Assembly: GCA_017433615.1 (NCBI GenBank)
Contig: JAFRGW010000063.1
Span: forward strand, 1 to 32,291
Direction of reading: 5' to 3'
Source: Eubacterium sp.
Lineage (GTDB): Bacteria > Bacillota > Clostridia > Lachnospirales > Lachnospiraceae
Length of the DNA stretch: 32,291 nucleotides
A model generated the notes under the pieces. That model was not told the origin of the DNA and searched no databases. It saw nothing but the letters and a program-made list of their open reading frames with translations. This document shows, piece by piece, positions 23,019 to 30,321 of the stretch (position 1 is the stretch's first letter; every line of letters starts with the position of its first letter). Position numbers and translations under genes: made by a program.

Positions 23019-24124
23019 TGATGGCGGAGAATCAGACGCTGTGCTTAACATGGGTAAATGTCGGATACGGAGAGGCAATTCTGATCCGGGTTCCCGACAG
23101 CACCTGCCGCGGCGGCATGTTTACCATGCTGGTCGACGGCGGCAGCAGTGATGCCGCGGAATTTGCGGACAATCAGACCGGCCGGATGCCTCTTGCGGCA
23201 TATTTGAAGCAGATCGGATGTGATCACATTGATCTGCTCGTCAACACACACATTCACGAGGATCACACGAGCGGTCTTCTGGAGGTTGTCAGATCCATCC
23301 CGGTGGATGCGTTCTGGCAGCCACTGCCGGAATCTGTCCGGCAGAAGCTTCCGGAACTGGATCCGGCAATCGCCGAAACGGTCACGGGCGCCAAATACAT
23401 CCAGTCAATCAACGACTTTCAGGAAATCTGTCATCGTCTCACAGGCAAAGTCAGACAGGTCTCGGCTGATACAGAACCGGTGGAGCTTTCCGGCGGCCTG
23501 CGCATCCGGGTACTTTCCCCTGACCATGCAAAGACAGAGGAACTGGCAGCGCTGATGACAGGAATTGCGGACGCGGCTGCAGAAAAGAGCAATGAAGGCG
23601 AAACGTCTGGTGCAGCGGCAGAACAGAGCAGGATAGCCGGAACGTCTGGTGCAGCGGCAGAACAGAGCGGAACAGCCGGAACAACGGAACCGGAAAACGC
23701 CCTGCGCAGCGCATGCTGCCGCGCAGACGCTAACATGAACAACCTCTCGGTGATCCTGCAGCTGGAATACGCAGGAAGAAAAATCCTTCTGCCCGGCGAT
23801 ACCAACCGGGACGGTTATGCCGGAATTGCCGATGCTGATCTGGCAGCCGACATCTTCAAAGTCGGCCACCACGGACAGCAGGACGGCATCAGCCGGGAAA
23901 TGTTCCGGAAAATCCATCCGTCATGCGTCATCTGCTGCGCTTCGAGCGACCGCAGATACGAAAGCGCGGCCCCTGAGATCCTGTCCATGATGCAGGAAGA
24001 AGGAGCAGCCGTATATTTCTCAGACTGCCCGCCTGTACCACAGGGCATGCCGGCCGCACCGGCACATACAGAGCTGGTGTTTGAGGTGGCCGGAGATGGA
24101 ACCATTAGTGTGAGGTACGAATAA
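23015..24124 (+). CDS. ComEC-like metallo-beta-lactamase-fold hydrolase in the sugar ABC operon
   Basis: A 369-residue protein with no signal peptide. It shows LVDGG, NTHIHEDHTSG (His79, His81, Asp83, His84), ILLPGDTN and VGHHGQ, the set of metal ligands of the ComEC/Rec2-type MBL branch. Residues about 188-227 form a low-complexity insert with a 13-residue tandem repeat GTSGAAAEQSxxA (39-base repeats at 23602 and 23641), a likely flexible linker. The start ATG overlaps the stop of the MalF-like gene; ATG 23018 or 23021 are alternatives. A hydrolase fused to a sugar-import operon suggests a role on the imported compound, such as cleaving a phosphodiester or lactone, but this is inference. Confidence 0.82.
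   Translation: MMMAENQTLCLTWVNVGYGEAILIRVPDSTCRGGMFTMLVDGGSSDAAEFADNQTGRMPLAAYLKQIGCDHIDLLVNTHIHEDHTSGLLEVVRSIPVDAFWQPLPESVRQKLPELDPAIAETVTGAKYIQSINDFQEICHRLTGKVRQVSADTEPVELSGGLRIRVLSPDHAKTEELAALMTGIADAAAEKSNEGETSGAAAEQSRIAGTSGAAAEQSGTAGTTEPENALRSACCRADANMNNLSVILQLEYAGRKILLPGDTNRDGYAGIADADLAADIFKVGHHGQQDGISREMFRKIHPSCVICCASSDRRYESAAPEILSMMQEEGAAVYFSDCPPVPQGMPAAPAHTELVFEVAGDGTISVRYE
23602..23679 (+). repeat. 39-base tandem repeat inside the MBL gene
   Basis: AACGTCTGGTGCAGCGGCAG (23602) recurs at 23641, keeping the reading frame (13 codons). It encodes the GTSGAAAEQS linker repeat. Confidence 0.85.
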
Positions 24125-24137
24125 AATTATTTATTAG

Positions 24138-24196
24138 GGGACGGATATTTGTCTTCCTGCTCAGGTGGAATTCGCAGGCAGACAAATATCCGTCCC
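24138..24196. repeat. Palindromic repeat (GGGACGG family), third copy
   Basis: GGGACGGATATTTGTC (24138-24153) pairs perfectly with GACAAATATCCGTCCC (24181-24196). The centre is CTGCTCAGGTGGAATTCGCA. The tail TCTTTTG could allow it to end transcription of the sugar operon. It is an inverted copy of 16273-16330 and shares its centre with 11341-11489. Confidence 0.88.
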
Positions 24197-24275
24197 TCTT
24201 TTGCGTTGTGGAATTCGCAGTCTTGTGAAAAATTTGTGCAATATCACTATGCCGCCGACTCTTTTTCACTAAATT

Positions 24276-24315
24276 CTGTCGGATATTTGCATTTTGCGCG
24301 ACAGTGTTGTAAAAT
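24276..24315 (+). promoter_or_regulatory. Promoter and overlapping inverted repeat of the Nramp-like gene
   Basis: TTGCAT (24287-24292), 17 bases, TAAAAT (24310-24315). CTGTCG (24276-24281) and CGACAG (24299-24304) form an inverted repeat around the -35 region, a likely repressor site. Confidence 0.55.
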
Positions 24316-24352
24316 GATAAAGTAATTTGGTTTTGGTGAGAGGAGAGGTAGT

Positions 24353-25621
24353 ATGAGCAACATAGGACAAAGAATTAAAAACGTAGGTCCTGGTGCGCTG
24401 GTCGCAGCTGCATTTATCGGACCGGGTACTGTCACATCGTGTTCCATCTCAGGTGCAACAGCAGGCTACACGCTTCTGTGGGCAATGCTGCTTTCAGTTA
24501 TTTCCGTTATTATCATGCAGTCCATGGCTGCGCGTCTCGGAATTGTTTCGGGCATGGGTCTTGGCGAGGCGCTGCGGACGAAGTTCACCAGCGCAGGCGC
24601 ACGGATCCTGATCTCGATCCTGGTTATCGCGGCTGTCTTCGTCGGCAACATCGCGTATGAGACCGGCAACCTGACCGGATCCATCCTCGGTGTGCAGGCT
24701 GCATTCCCGGCACTGGACAACCAGACCGGCAAGATCGTGATGGCAGTGATTCTCGCGGTAATCGCATTTATCCTGCTGTTCTCGGGCAGCTACAACCGTG
24801 TCGAGAACCTGCTGACCGCGCTGGTCGTCCTGATGGGCGTGATCTTCCTGATCTGCGCATTTGCGGCAAGCCCGGACTGGGGCGCAGTTCTCAAGGGGCT
24901 CTTCGGATTTAAAGTGCCGGCGGGCGGCGACTGGATGACGGTTGCGGCTTTGATGGGTACCACCGTCGTGCCGTACAATATTTATCTCCACGCGGCTTCG
25001 GCTTCCACAAAGTGGGGACATTCCGGCGACAAGGATGATGCACTTGCAAACTCCAGATTTGACTCCGTCATTTCCATCGGCCTTGGCGGCATCATTTCCA
25101 TGGCAATTATCATCTGCGCGGCAGCTACGATCCATGCGACCGGCGGCGAGATCGCATCCGGCGCTGACATGGCGAAGGCACTGACCCCGCTTCTTGGCAA
25201 CTGGGCAACGGTCATCTTCGGTATCGGCCTCTTCGCAGCAGGTGCAACCAGCATGCTGACCGCACCGCTGGCAGCTGCCTTTGCTTCCTCCGGTATCCTC
25301 GGATGGGGCGAAGACATGAAGAAGGGCCGCTTCAAAGCATTCTGGATCATCGTCCTCGCATTCGGACTGATCGCAACCTGCACACTCGGCGCAAGCCCGA
25401 CGCAGATCATCCTGTTCGCACAGGCTGCGAACGCACTGCTTCTGCCGATCACCGGCATCCTGCTGCTGATCGTCGCAAATGACAACAAGATCATGCAGAA
25501 CCACAAGAACAAAATGTGGTTCAACATCCTGGTCGTCCTTGTCATCGCGATCTTCATCTTCATCGCGGCAAGAAATATGCGTGCATTCATCTCCGGCCTG
25601 CAGGCACTGATCTCAGGTTAA
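24353..25621 (+). CDS. Nramp-related transporter (YcsG-like) lacking standard metal ligands
   Basis: A 422-residue protein with about eleven membrane helices in the Nramp (LeuT) fold. TM1 normally reads DPGN and TM6 MPHN-like; here TM1 reads FIGPGTVTS (Gly23, Thr26) and TM6 reads MGTTVVPYNIYLHA (Val206, Tyr208). The Asp and Met metal ligands are thus absent, though fold and surrounding residues are kept. In Bacillus subtilis an Nramp-related gene (ycsG) lies with the same neighbours. Together these suggest that it carries the pathway's substrate (5-oxoproline or a related compound) instead of Mn or Fe. It has its own promoter, and a terminator separates it from pxpB. Confidence 0.85.
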   Translation: MSNIGQRIKNVGPGALVAAAFIGPGTVTSCSISGATAGYTLLWAMLLSVISVIIMQSMAARLGIVSGMGLGEALRTKFTSAGARILISILVIAAVFVGNIAYETGNLTGSILGVQAAFPALDNQTGKIVMAVILAVIAFILLFSGSYNRVENLLTALVVLMGVIFLICAFAASPDWGAVLKGLFGFKVPAGGDWMTVAALMGTTVVPYNIYLHAASASTKWGHSGDKDDALANSRFDSVISIGLGGIISMAIIICAAATIHATGGEIASGADMAKALTPLLGNWATVIFGIGLFAAGATSMLTAPLAAAFASSGILGWGEDMKKGRFKAFWIIVLAFGLIATCTLGASPTQIILFAQAANALLLPITGILLLIVANDNKIMQNHKNKMWFNILVVLVIAIFIFIAARNMRAFISGLQALISG

Positions 25622-25648
25622 TGGTAGTTTCGTAACAGTTAAATTTGG

Positions 25649-25686
25649 CGGAGGCCTGCCTTACTTGACAGGCTTCCGTTTTTCAT
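25649..25686 (+). terminator. Rho-independent terminator between the Nramp-like gene and pxpB
   Basis: CGGAGGCCTG (25649-25658) pairs with CAGGCTTCCG (25669-25678), with TTTTTC after it. Transcription of pxpBC may be reduced or need read-through. Confidence 0.75.
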
Positions 25687-25786
25687 TATTTTTCCGGAAA
25701 TGCCGCCTCACGCAATGTAGCAAACCCGGACGGAACCGGCGCACACGGCCGGCGACCGTGCTATATCAGATAGTAAAGGAACATCT

Positions 25787-26512
25787 ATGAATTACAAAAT
25801 TCTCCCGGTAGGCGATTCTGCCCTGACGATCGTTTTCGGAAATGAGATCGATCCGGAGATCAGCAGAGTCGTTCGAATTGCCAGAAAGACACTCACAAAA
25901 ATGAATATCGAAGGGGTCAATGAATACGTGCAGACGTATGCCACGCTCATGGTGCATTATCGTCCCCTTGTGATCGGCTATGATGAGCTCGCGTCCCGGA
26001 TCGACTTCGAACTGAAGCACATGAATTTTGAGGGCGACCGGATGAAGAAGAAGACAATCCTCATCCCGGTCTGCTACGGCGGCGAGTTCGGGCCGGATCT
26101 TGAATTTGTCAGCCAGCATGCGGGCATTTCCGAGGAGAAAGTTATCGCGCGGCACAGCAAACCGGATTATCTGATCTACATGCTTGGCTTCATGCCGGGA
26201 TTCGTCTACCTGGGCGGCATGGACAAATCCATCAGCACCCCGCGTCTGAAGGATCCCCGGGAGCGTCTGGAGAAGGGCTCCGTCGGCATCGCCGCCGACC
26301 AGACCGGCATTTATCCGCTCGTATCGCCGGGCGGCTGGCAGATCATCGGACGGACGCCGCTGGATCTTTACGACCACAACCGGGAGAAGGCGATTCTCTA
26401 CGAAGCAGGCGAATTTATCCGGTTCGTGCCGATCGACAAAGAGGAATTCTTTCATATAAGAAGGCAGATCGAAAACGGCGAATACGAATACCAGTGGATC
26501 AGGGAGGGCTGA
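25787..26512 (+). CDS. pxpB: 5-oxoprolinase subunit B (KipI-like)
   Basis: A 241-residue KipI-type subunit. It opens NYKILPVGDSALTIVFGNEI and carries PVCYGGEFGPDLEFVSQHAG, HSKPDYLIYMLGFMPGFVYL and PGGWQIIGRTPL, all conserved in this family (allophanate hydrolase subunit 1-like). PxpA, PxpB and PxpC together hydrolyse 5-oxoproline to glutamate with ATP. pxpC begins five bases after its stop, so the two are coupled. AAAGGA precedes the start. Family members were once annotated as KinA inhibitors, and the activity here is inferred from the complete set. Confidence 0.9.
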   Translation: MNYKILPVGDSALTIVFGNEIDPEISRVVRIARKTLTKMNIEGVNEYVQTYATLMVHYRPLVIGYDELASRIDFELKHMNFEGDRMKKKTILIPVCYGGEFGPDLEFVSQHAGISEEKVIARHSKPDYLIYMLGFMPGFVYLGGMDKSISTPRLKDPRERLEKGSVGIAADQTGIYPLVSPGGWQIIGRTPLDLYDHNREKAILYEAGEFIRFVPIDKEEFFHIRRQIENGEYEYQWIREG

Positions 26513-26516
26513 AGAT

Positions 26517-27503
26517 ATGGCAATGCATGTAATATTCCCCGGTCCGCGCACGACGATTCAGGACAAGGGGAGAGTCGGCTATCAGAACAGCGGCTTCGCG
26601 CCGAGCGGATTTATTGACCGTGTGGCGTCCCGCATGGCAAATGTTCTGGTCAATAATGAGGACTCGGAGGCGGTCATTGAATTCTGCCTCGCGGGACCGA
26701 TTCTCCGGTTTGACGAAGAAGTAAATATCGCCGTCTGCGGCGGTGATTTCACCATCGACGTAGAAGGGAAAAAATATCCGGCCGATAAAGCTGTGCATGT
26801 GCCTGCCGGCAAAATGGTAACGATCTTAACCGGCAGTGTCGGGACCTTCGGCTCCATCGCGGTCGGCGGCGGGCTGGACATCCCGGAAGTCATGGGAAGC
26901 CGCAGCACCAATGTCCGCTGCGGCATCGGCGGCTTTCACGGGCGCGCGCTGGAAGCGGGCGACGTCATCGAACTGCGCCATCCCGGATTCGGCAAGCAGA
27001 ATCTTTCCTGGCGGTGGGTGCCGGACCGGCATCTCGTCTCGCCGGAGGATGCAGAACTGACGAAGATCCGCGTCATCCCCGGCCCGCAGGAAGACATGTT
27101 TACCGAAAAAGGTATTAAAACATTTTATGAGAGTAAATACACGATCAGCAACCAGAGCGACCGCATGGGCTTCCGCCTGAAGGGACCGGTTGTCGAAGCC
27201 ATCAACGGCTATGACATCCTCTCCGACGGAATCGTAAACGGAAGCATCCAGATCTCTGGTACCGGTGAGCCGATTGTCATGATGGCCGACCGCCAGACCA
27301 CCGGCGGCTACGCAAAGATCGCATCCATCATCAATGTAGACATCCCGCTGTTCGCACAGCTCCGGCCCGGCCAGAAGGTGCGGTTCACCAGACGGACCGT
27401 GCAGGAAGCACAGGCATTGATGCGCGAGGCGGATAAAGCGTGGAAAGAGCACTGCAGCCAGCTCAAGGGGCCGCTGTTCCTGCCGCGGGAGGATGAAGAG
27501 TAG
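26517..27503 (+). CDS. pxpC: 5-oxoprolinase subunit C (KipA-like, biotin-dependent carboxyltransferase fold)
   Basis: A 328-residue KipA-type subunit with the family start VIFPGPRTTIQDKGRVGYQN and PPSGAMD-like FAPSGFIDRVA. Later come GGGLDIPEVMGSRSTNVRCG, RVIPGPQEDMF and SDRMGFRLKGP, all typical. It forms a complex with PxpB. GGAGG lies upstream of the start. It is followed by the DUF1445 gene after 24 bases in the same direction. Confidence 0.9.
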   Translation: MAMHVIFPGPRTTIQDKGRVGYQNSGFAPSGFIDRVASRMANVLVNNEDSEAVIEFCLAGPILRFDEEVNIAVCGGDFTIDVEGKKYPADKAVHVPAGKMVTILTGSVGTFGSIAVGGGLDIPEVMGSRSTNVRCGIGGFHGRALEAGDVIELRHPGFGKQNLSWRWVPDRHLVSPEDAELTKIRVIPGPQEDMFTEKGIKTFYESKYTISNQSDRMGFRLKGPVVEAINGYDILSDGIVNGSIQISGTGEPIVMMADRQTTGGYAKIASIINVDIPLFAQLRPGQKVRFTRRTVQEAQALMREADKAWKEHCSQLKGPLFLPREDEE

Positions 27504-27527
27504 GACAAGAAGAAAGGAAATTATGAT

Positions 27528-28319
27528 ATGATCAAGGATTATATGGACAAGACCCCGCTCGAAATGCGGCATCTGATCAGAAAGGGTGAATACACAGAAC
27601 CGACGAGCGGCCTCTGCCCGGGCTATGCGCAGGCAAATCTGATCATCCTGCCGCAGGATCTGGCGTATGATTTTCTGCTGTTTGCGCAGCGCAATCCGAA
27701 GGCGTGCCCGGTACTTGAGGTGCTGGATACGGGCAGCCGGTTTACGAAGTTCATGGCGGAGGACTGTGATATCGCGAAGGATTTCCCGAAATACCGGATC
27801 TATGAGAAGGGTGTCTGCATCGGTGAGTACACCGATGTGGAGCAGTTCTGGCGCGATGATCTGGTCGGGTTCCTGATCGGATGCTCGTTCAGTTTTGAAT
27901 CAGAGCTGATCGAGGCCGGCATCGAGATGCGTCACAACACCATGGGACGCAACGTGCCGATGTACATCACAGATATCGACACCACGCCGGCTGGCATTTT
28001 CTCCGGCAAAATGGTCGTCTCTATGCGTCCGGTTCCGCCGGAGCAGGTTGTGAAGGCGGTCACCGTATCAGCGACCCTGCCGAAGGTACACGGAAGCCCG
28101 ATCCACATCGGCGATCCGTCTGTCATCGGCATCAAGGACATCAATCATCCGGAATTCGGCGATCCGGTCGATATCAAAGAAGGAGAAGTGACCATGTTCT
28201 GGCCGTGCGGCGTCACACCGCAGTCCGTTGTCATGAACACCAAGCCGGACTTTGCCATCACACACGCACCGGGACATATGCTGATTCTGGATGTGAAGAA
28301 CGTGGATCTGAAGGAGTAA
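27528..28319 (+). CDS. DUF1445 / YcsI-type putative hydro-lyase (D-glutamate cyclase-like)
   Basis: A 263-residue protein. PTSGLCPGYAQANLIILPQD, DDLVGFLIGCSFSFESELIE, ADIRDDIPKYRVY-like DIAKDFPKYRIYEKG and VTMFWPCGVTPQSV are conserved in the DUF1445 family. B. subtilis YcsI sits in the same operon as the pxp genes, and mammalian relatives (DGLUCY) convert D-glutamate to 5-oxoproline. This gives a link to 5-oxoproline or to its D-isomer. It lies between pxpC and pxpA and is likely co-transcribed with both. Confidence 0.85.
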   Translation: MIKDYMDKTPLEMRHLIRKGEYTEPTSGLCPGYAQANLIILPQDLAYDFLLFAQRNPKACPVLEVLDTGSRFTKFMAEDCDIAKDFPKYRIYEKGVCIGEYTDVEQFWRDDLVGFLIGCSFSFESELIEAGIEMRHNTMGRNVPMYITDIDTTPAGIFSGKMVVSMRPVPPEQVVKAVTVSATLPKVHGSPIHIGDPSVIGIKDINHPEFGDPVDIKEGEVTMFWPCGVTPQSVVMNTKPDFAITHAPGHMLILDVKNVDLKE

Positions 28320-28343
28320 TTGTATATTGACTGGCATTTCTGC

Positions 28344-28363
28344 GCCGGCGGGCATCCGCCGGC
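28344..28363 (+). other. Stem-loop between the DUF1445 gene and pxpA
   Basis: GCCGGCGG-GCAT-CCGCCGGC is a perfect 8-base hairpin in the 69-base gap, with no T run after it. It may stabilise the message or be a weak terminator. Confidence 0.6.
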
Positions 28364-28388
28364 AGCAGACAAATATGAGGGACAGAAT

Positions 28389-29159
28389 ATGTCAAAAGTA
28401 GACTTGAACTGCGACCTTGGCGAAAGCTTCGGCGCATATACCATCGGAATGGATGAGAAGGTCATCCCGCTGATCTCATCCTGCAACATTGCATGCGGCT
28501 TCCATGCCTCCGACCCGGAAGTCATGAAGAAGACCATCGCGCTCGCGAAAGAAGCCGGCATCGGCATTGGTGCGCACCCGGGATTTCCGGATCTCATGGG
28601 CTTCGGCCGCCGGAACCTGAACGTATCGCCGGCTGAGGCAGCGGCCTATATCACATACCAGCTCGGCGCGCTGTTCGGATTCGCCAAATCCGCGGGCGTC
28701 AAGATCCAGCACGTCAAGCCGCACGGCGCACTCTACAACATGGCCGGCAAGAACTATGACCTCGCACTGGCAATCGCAAAGGCAGTACAGGAGTTTGATC
28801 CGGAGATCATCCTGCTCGGCCTCTCCGGCAGCGAGAGCATCAAAGCCGCACAGGACATCGGTCTGCCTGCAGCGCGGGAAGTATTTGCGGATCGCGCATA
28901 CATGCCGGACGGCAGCCTGATGCCGCGCACCATGGAAGGCGCTGTCATCCATGATGAAAAAGTGGCCATCGAACGTGTCATCCGGATGGTAAAAGAACAT
29001 AAGATCACGGCAGCAGACGGCAATGATATCGAGATCATTCCGGACTCCATCTGCGTCCATGGGGACAACGAAAAAGCCCTCGCGTTCGTCACGCAGATCC
29101 GTGCTGCGCTCGAAGCGGAGGGCGTAGAGATCGCACCGCTGGCGGAGATCATTGTTTGA
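28389..29159 (+). CDS. pxpA: 5-oxoprolinase subunit A (LamB/YcsF family)
   Basis: A 256-residue LamB/YcsF protein and the catalytic part of the three-subunit 5-oxoprolinase. It begins [19 protein letters not shown] and has [31 protein letters not shown] and [12 protein letters not shown], all conserved, with the expected His and Asp metal ligands. The frame is open upstream to 28320 (TTG), but ATG 28389 with GAGGG upstream and the family start decide. It is last in the pxpB-pxpC-DUF1445-pxpA order. Its 3' end is duplicated at 29372. Confidence 0.92.
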   Translation: MSKVDLNCDLGESFGAYTIGMDEKVIPLISSCNIACGFHASDPEVMKKTIALAKEAGIGIGAHPGFPDLMGFGRRNLNVSPAEAAAYITYQLGALFGFAKSAGVKIQHVKPHGALYNMAGKNYDLALAIAKAVQEFDPEIILLGLSGSESIKAAQDIGLPAAREVFADRAYMPDGSLMPRTMEGAVIHDEKVAIERVIRMVKEHKITAADGNDIEIIPDSICVHGDNEKALAFVTQIRAALEAEGVEIAPLAEIIV

Positions 29160-29410
29160 TTAAACCAGAACAAGCATTGCATTTATATTGACTTTTCGGA
29201 GAGATATGCGATAGTATAAGCACAAGATACGTGTTATCTTGCGTGTGGCTAACACTTATAAATCTGAAGCATTTGTTAATCAATAATGTGATTGACCGTT
29301 GGCAGACAACACTAAAATTAGCCTTAAAAGAGAGCGAGTTGTATTTCGATGCATCCGCTCTCTTTTAAATAGTGGCGTAGAGACCGCACCGCTGGCGGAG
29401 ATTTTCTGAT
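29120..29410 (+). repeat. pxpA 3' end duplicated around a 210-base segment
   Basis: GGCGTAGAGATCGCACCGCT followed by GGCGGAGAT, at the pxpA end, recurs from 29374 as GGCGTAGAGACCGCACCGCT followed by GGCGGAGAT (one change in 29). The copy ends with ATTTTCTGA. Between the copies lie a hairpin CAAGATA/TATCTTG (29223-29241) and a long stem TTAAAAGAGAGCG...CGCTCTCTTTTAA (about 29323-29368). No gene can be supported between the copies. Confidence 0.75.
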
Positions 29411-29455
29411 ATAGGTGGGAAAAGGTGCAGTAATCAAATTCACATAAAACAACTC

Positions 29456-29484
29456 TTGACAATATACGATTTGTAAAGGATAAT
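29456..29484 (+). promoter_or_regulatory. Consensus promoter upstream of the MazF-like gene
   Basis: TTGACA (29456-29461), 17 bases, GATAAT (29479-29484). The transcript would start about 150 bases before the gene and meet the hairpin at 29561 first. Confidence 0.75.
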
Positions 29485-29560
29485 ATGAGTGTAAAAAACT
29501 TATTGTAAACCATGCGCGTTCGGAAGTTCAGTTTTTATCAAATTGGAGAAAATGTCATAT

Positions 29561-29590
29561 CCGGGGCTAGTCCCCGGCGATTTTTTAAAT
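29561..29590 (+). terminator. Terminator-like hairpin in the leader of the MazF-like gene
   Basis: CCGGGG-CTAGT-CCCCGG (29561-29577) then CGATTTTTTAAAT. It lies between promoter and gene, so the promoter would produce a short RNA of about 95 bases unless transcription continues through. A 26-codon frame (29512-29592) crosses the region but has no ribosome binding site. Confidence 0.65.
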
Positions 29591-29634
29591 AATTTCAAGA
29601 TTATTTCAACCTATAGCAATGGAGGAAAGAATTA

Positions 29635-30183
29635 ATGCTTAATGAAACGCGAGAATATTTTCAGATTGCTGAATGGTTAAAAGATAAAGTCAACTATCAC
29701 AAAGCTTCGAAATATCATTCCGTAAGAAAACGACAGGTTTTGCATGGTGAGATTTGGTATTGTGATATGGGATTCAATGTGGGTGCGGAAAAGAATAAGC
29801 AACGTCCTGTGTTGGTGGTATCAAACAATAAGATCAATCGTTCTGAAAAAGTTGTTGTATTATGCATTACCGATGCAAAAGGGAAAGTGAATTCTCGTAA
29901 TCTTCCCGCTCAAGACTCTTGGTTTTTATTATATTCATCTACGTCTGATGAAAATATGATGGTTACTCCTGGCAGAACCGTTCCAAATGGTATTAGTACG
30001 TATTCTTTTCTGATGAAAGATAGTTTAATTCAATGTGAGGAGATTAAGGCTGTAAGTAAAGCCAGATTAGACTATCATCGAGGATGTATAGGAAGATTAA
30101 CAAATAACGATTTTACTATGATAAAACAAAAAATGAAGAGAGCGTATGATTTGTATTTGACAGACGATGCTTTAATTGTGTAA
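29635..30183 (+). CDS. MazF/PemK-type endoribonuclease toxin, no antitoxin beside it
   Basis: A 182-residue protein. The MazF/PemK fold starts near residue 37 with HGEIWYCDMGFNVGAEKNKQ and RPVLVVSNNKIN, and continues with VTPGRTVPNGIS. An N-terminal extension of about 35 residues is helical and basic and could bind RNA or an antitoxin. MazF proteins cleave single-stranded RNA. The gene is clearly AT-rich against its neighbours, a sign of transfer. No antitoxin gene overlaps or abuts it on either side, so either the antitoxin is elsewhere, or the leader RNA acts in its place (as in type III systems), or it is a lone nuclease. GGAGG precedes the start. Confidence 0.85.
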   Translation: MLNETREYFQIAEWLKDKVNYHKASKYHSVRKRQVLHGEIWYCDMGFNVGAEKNKQRPVLVVSNNKINRSEKVVVLCITDAKGKVNSRNLPAQDSWFLLYSSTSDENMMVTPGRTVPNGISTYSFLMKDSLIQCEEIKAVSKARLDYHRGCIGRLTNNDFTMIKQKMKRAYDLYLTDDALIV

Positions 30184-30201
30184 TATGACTTTAGATTAAG
30201 T

Positions 30202-30320
30202 CCCACGCTTGCTTCGCAAGATACAGTGGGTACATTAATAGATTTTCAAAGAGGCCGTATGGCCGAAAGGTATAGCCTCTGGAACTCCCCGGACATTGTC
30301 CCGGGGAGTTTTCCTTTATA
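30202..30320 (+). ncRNA. Three consecutive hairpins ending in a terminator after the MazF-like gene
   Basis: CCCAC..CTTGC / GCAAG..GTGGG (30202-30230), then AGAGGC / GCCTCT (30250-30280) with inner TAT/ATA and a CCGAAAGG stem with a GAAA tetraloop. Last is AACTCCCCGG / CCGGGGAGTT (30283-30310) with TTCCTTTAT after it, which is a terminator. The stacked structure is more than a terminator needs. I cannot name a known RNA class; it could be a mobile element end or a small RNA. Confidence 0.5.
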
Positions 30321-30321
30321 T

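Noticed and set aside
24353-25621. Mn/Fe transporter as annotation of the Nramp-like gene
   Set aside because: The Asp and Met metal ligands of the family are missing, and the locus points to an organic substrate.
29512-29592. 26-codon frame in the MazF leader as a possible antitoxin peptide
   Set aside because: No ribosome binding site precedes it, and most of it overlaps the terminator hairpin, so it does not look translated.
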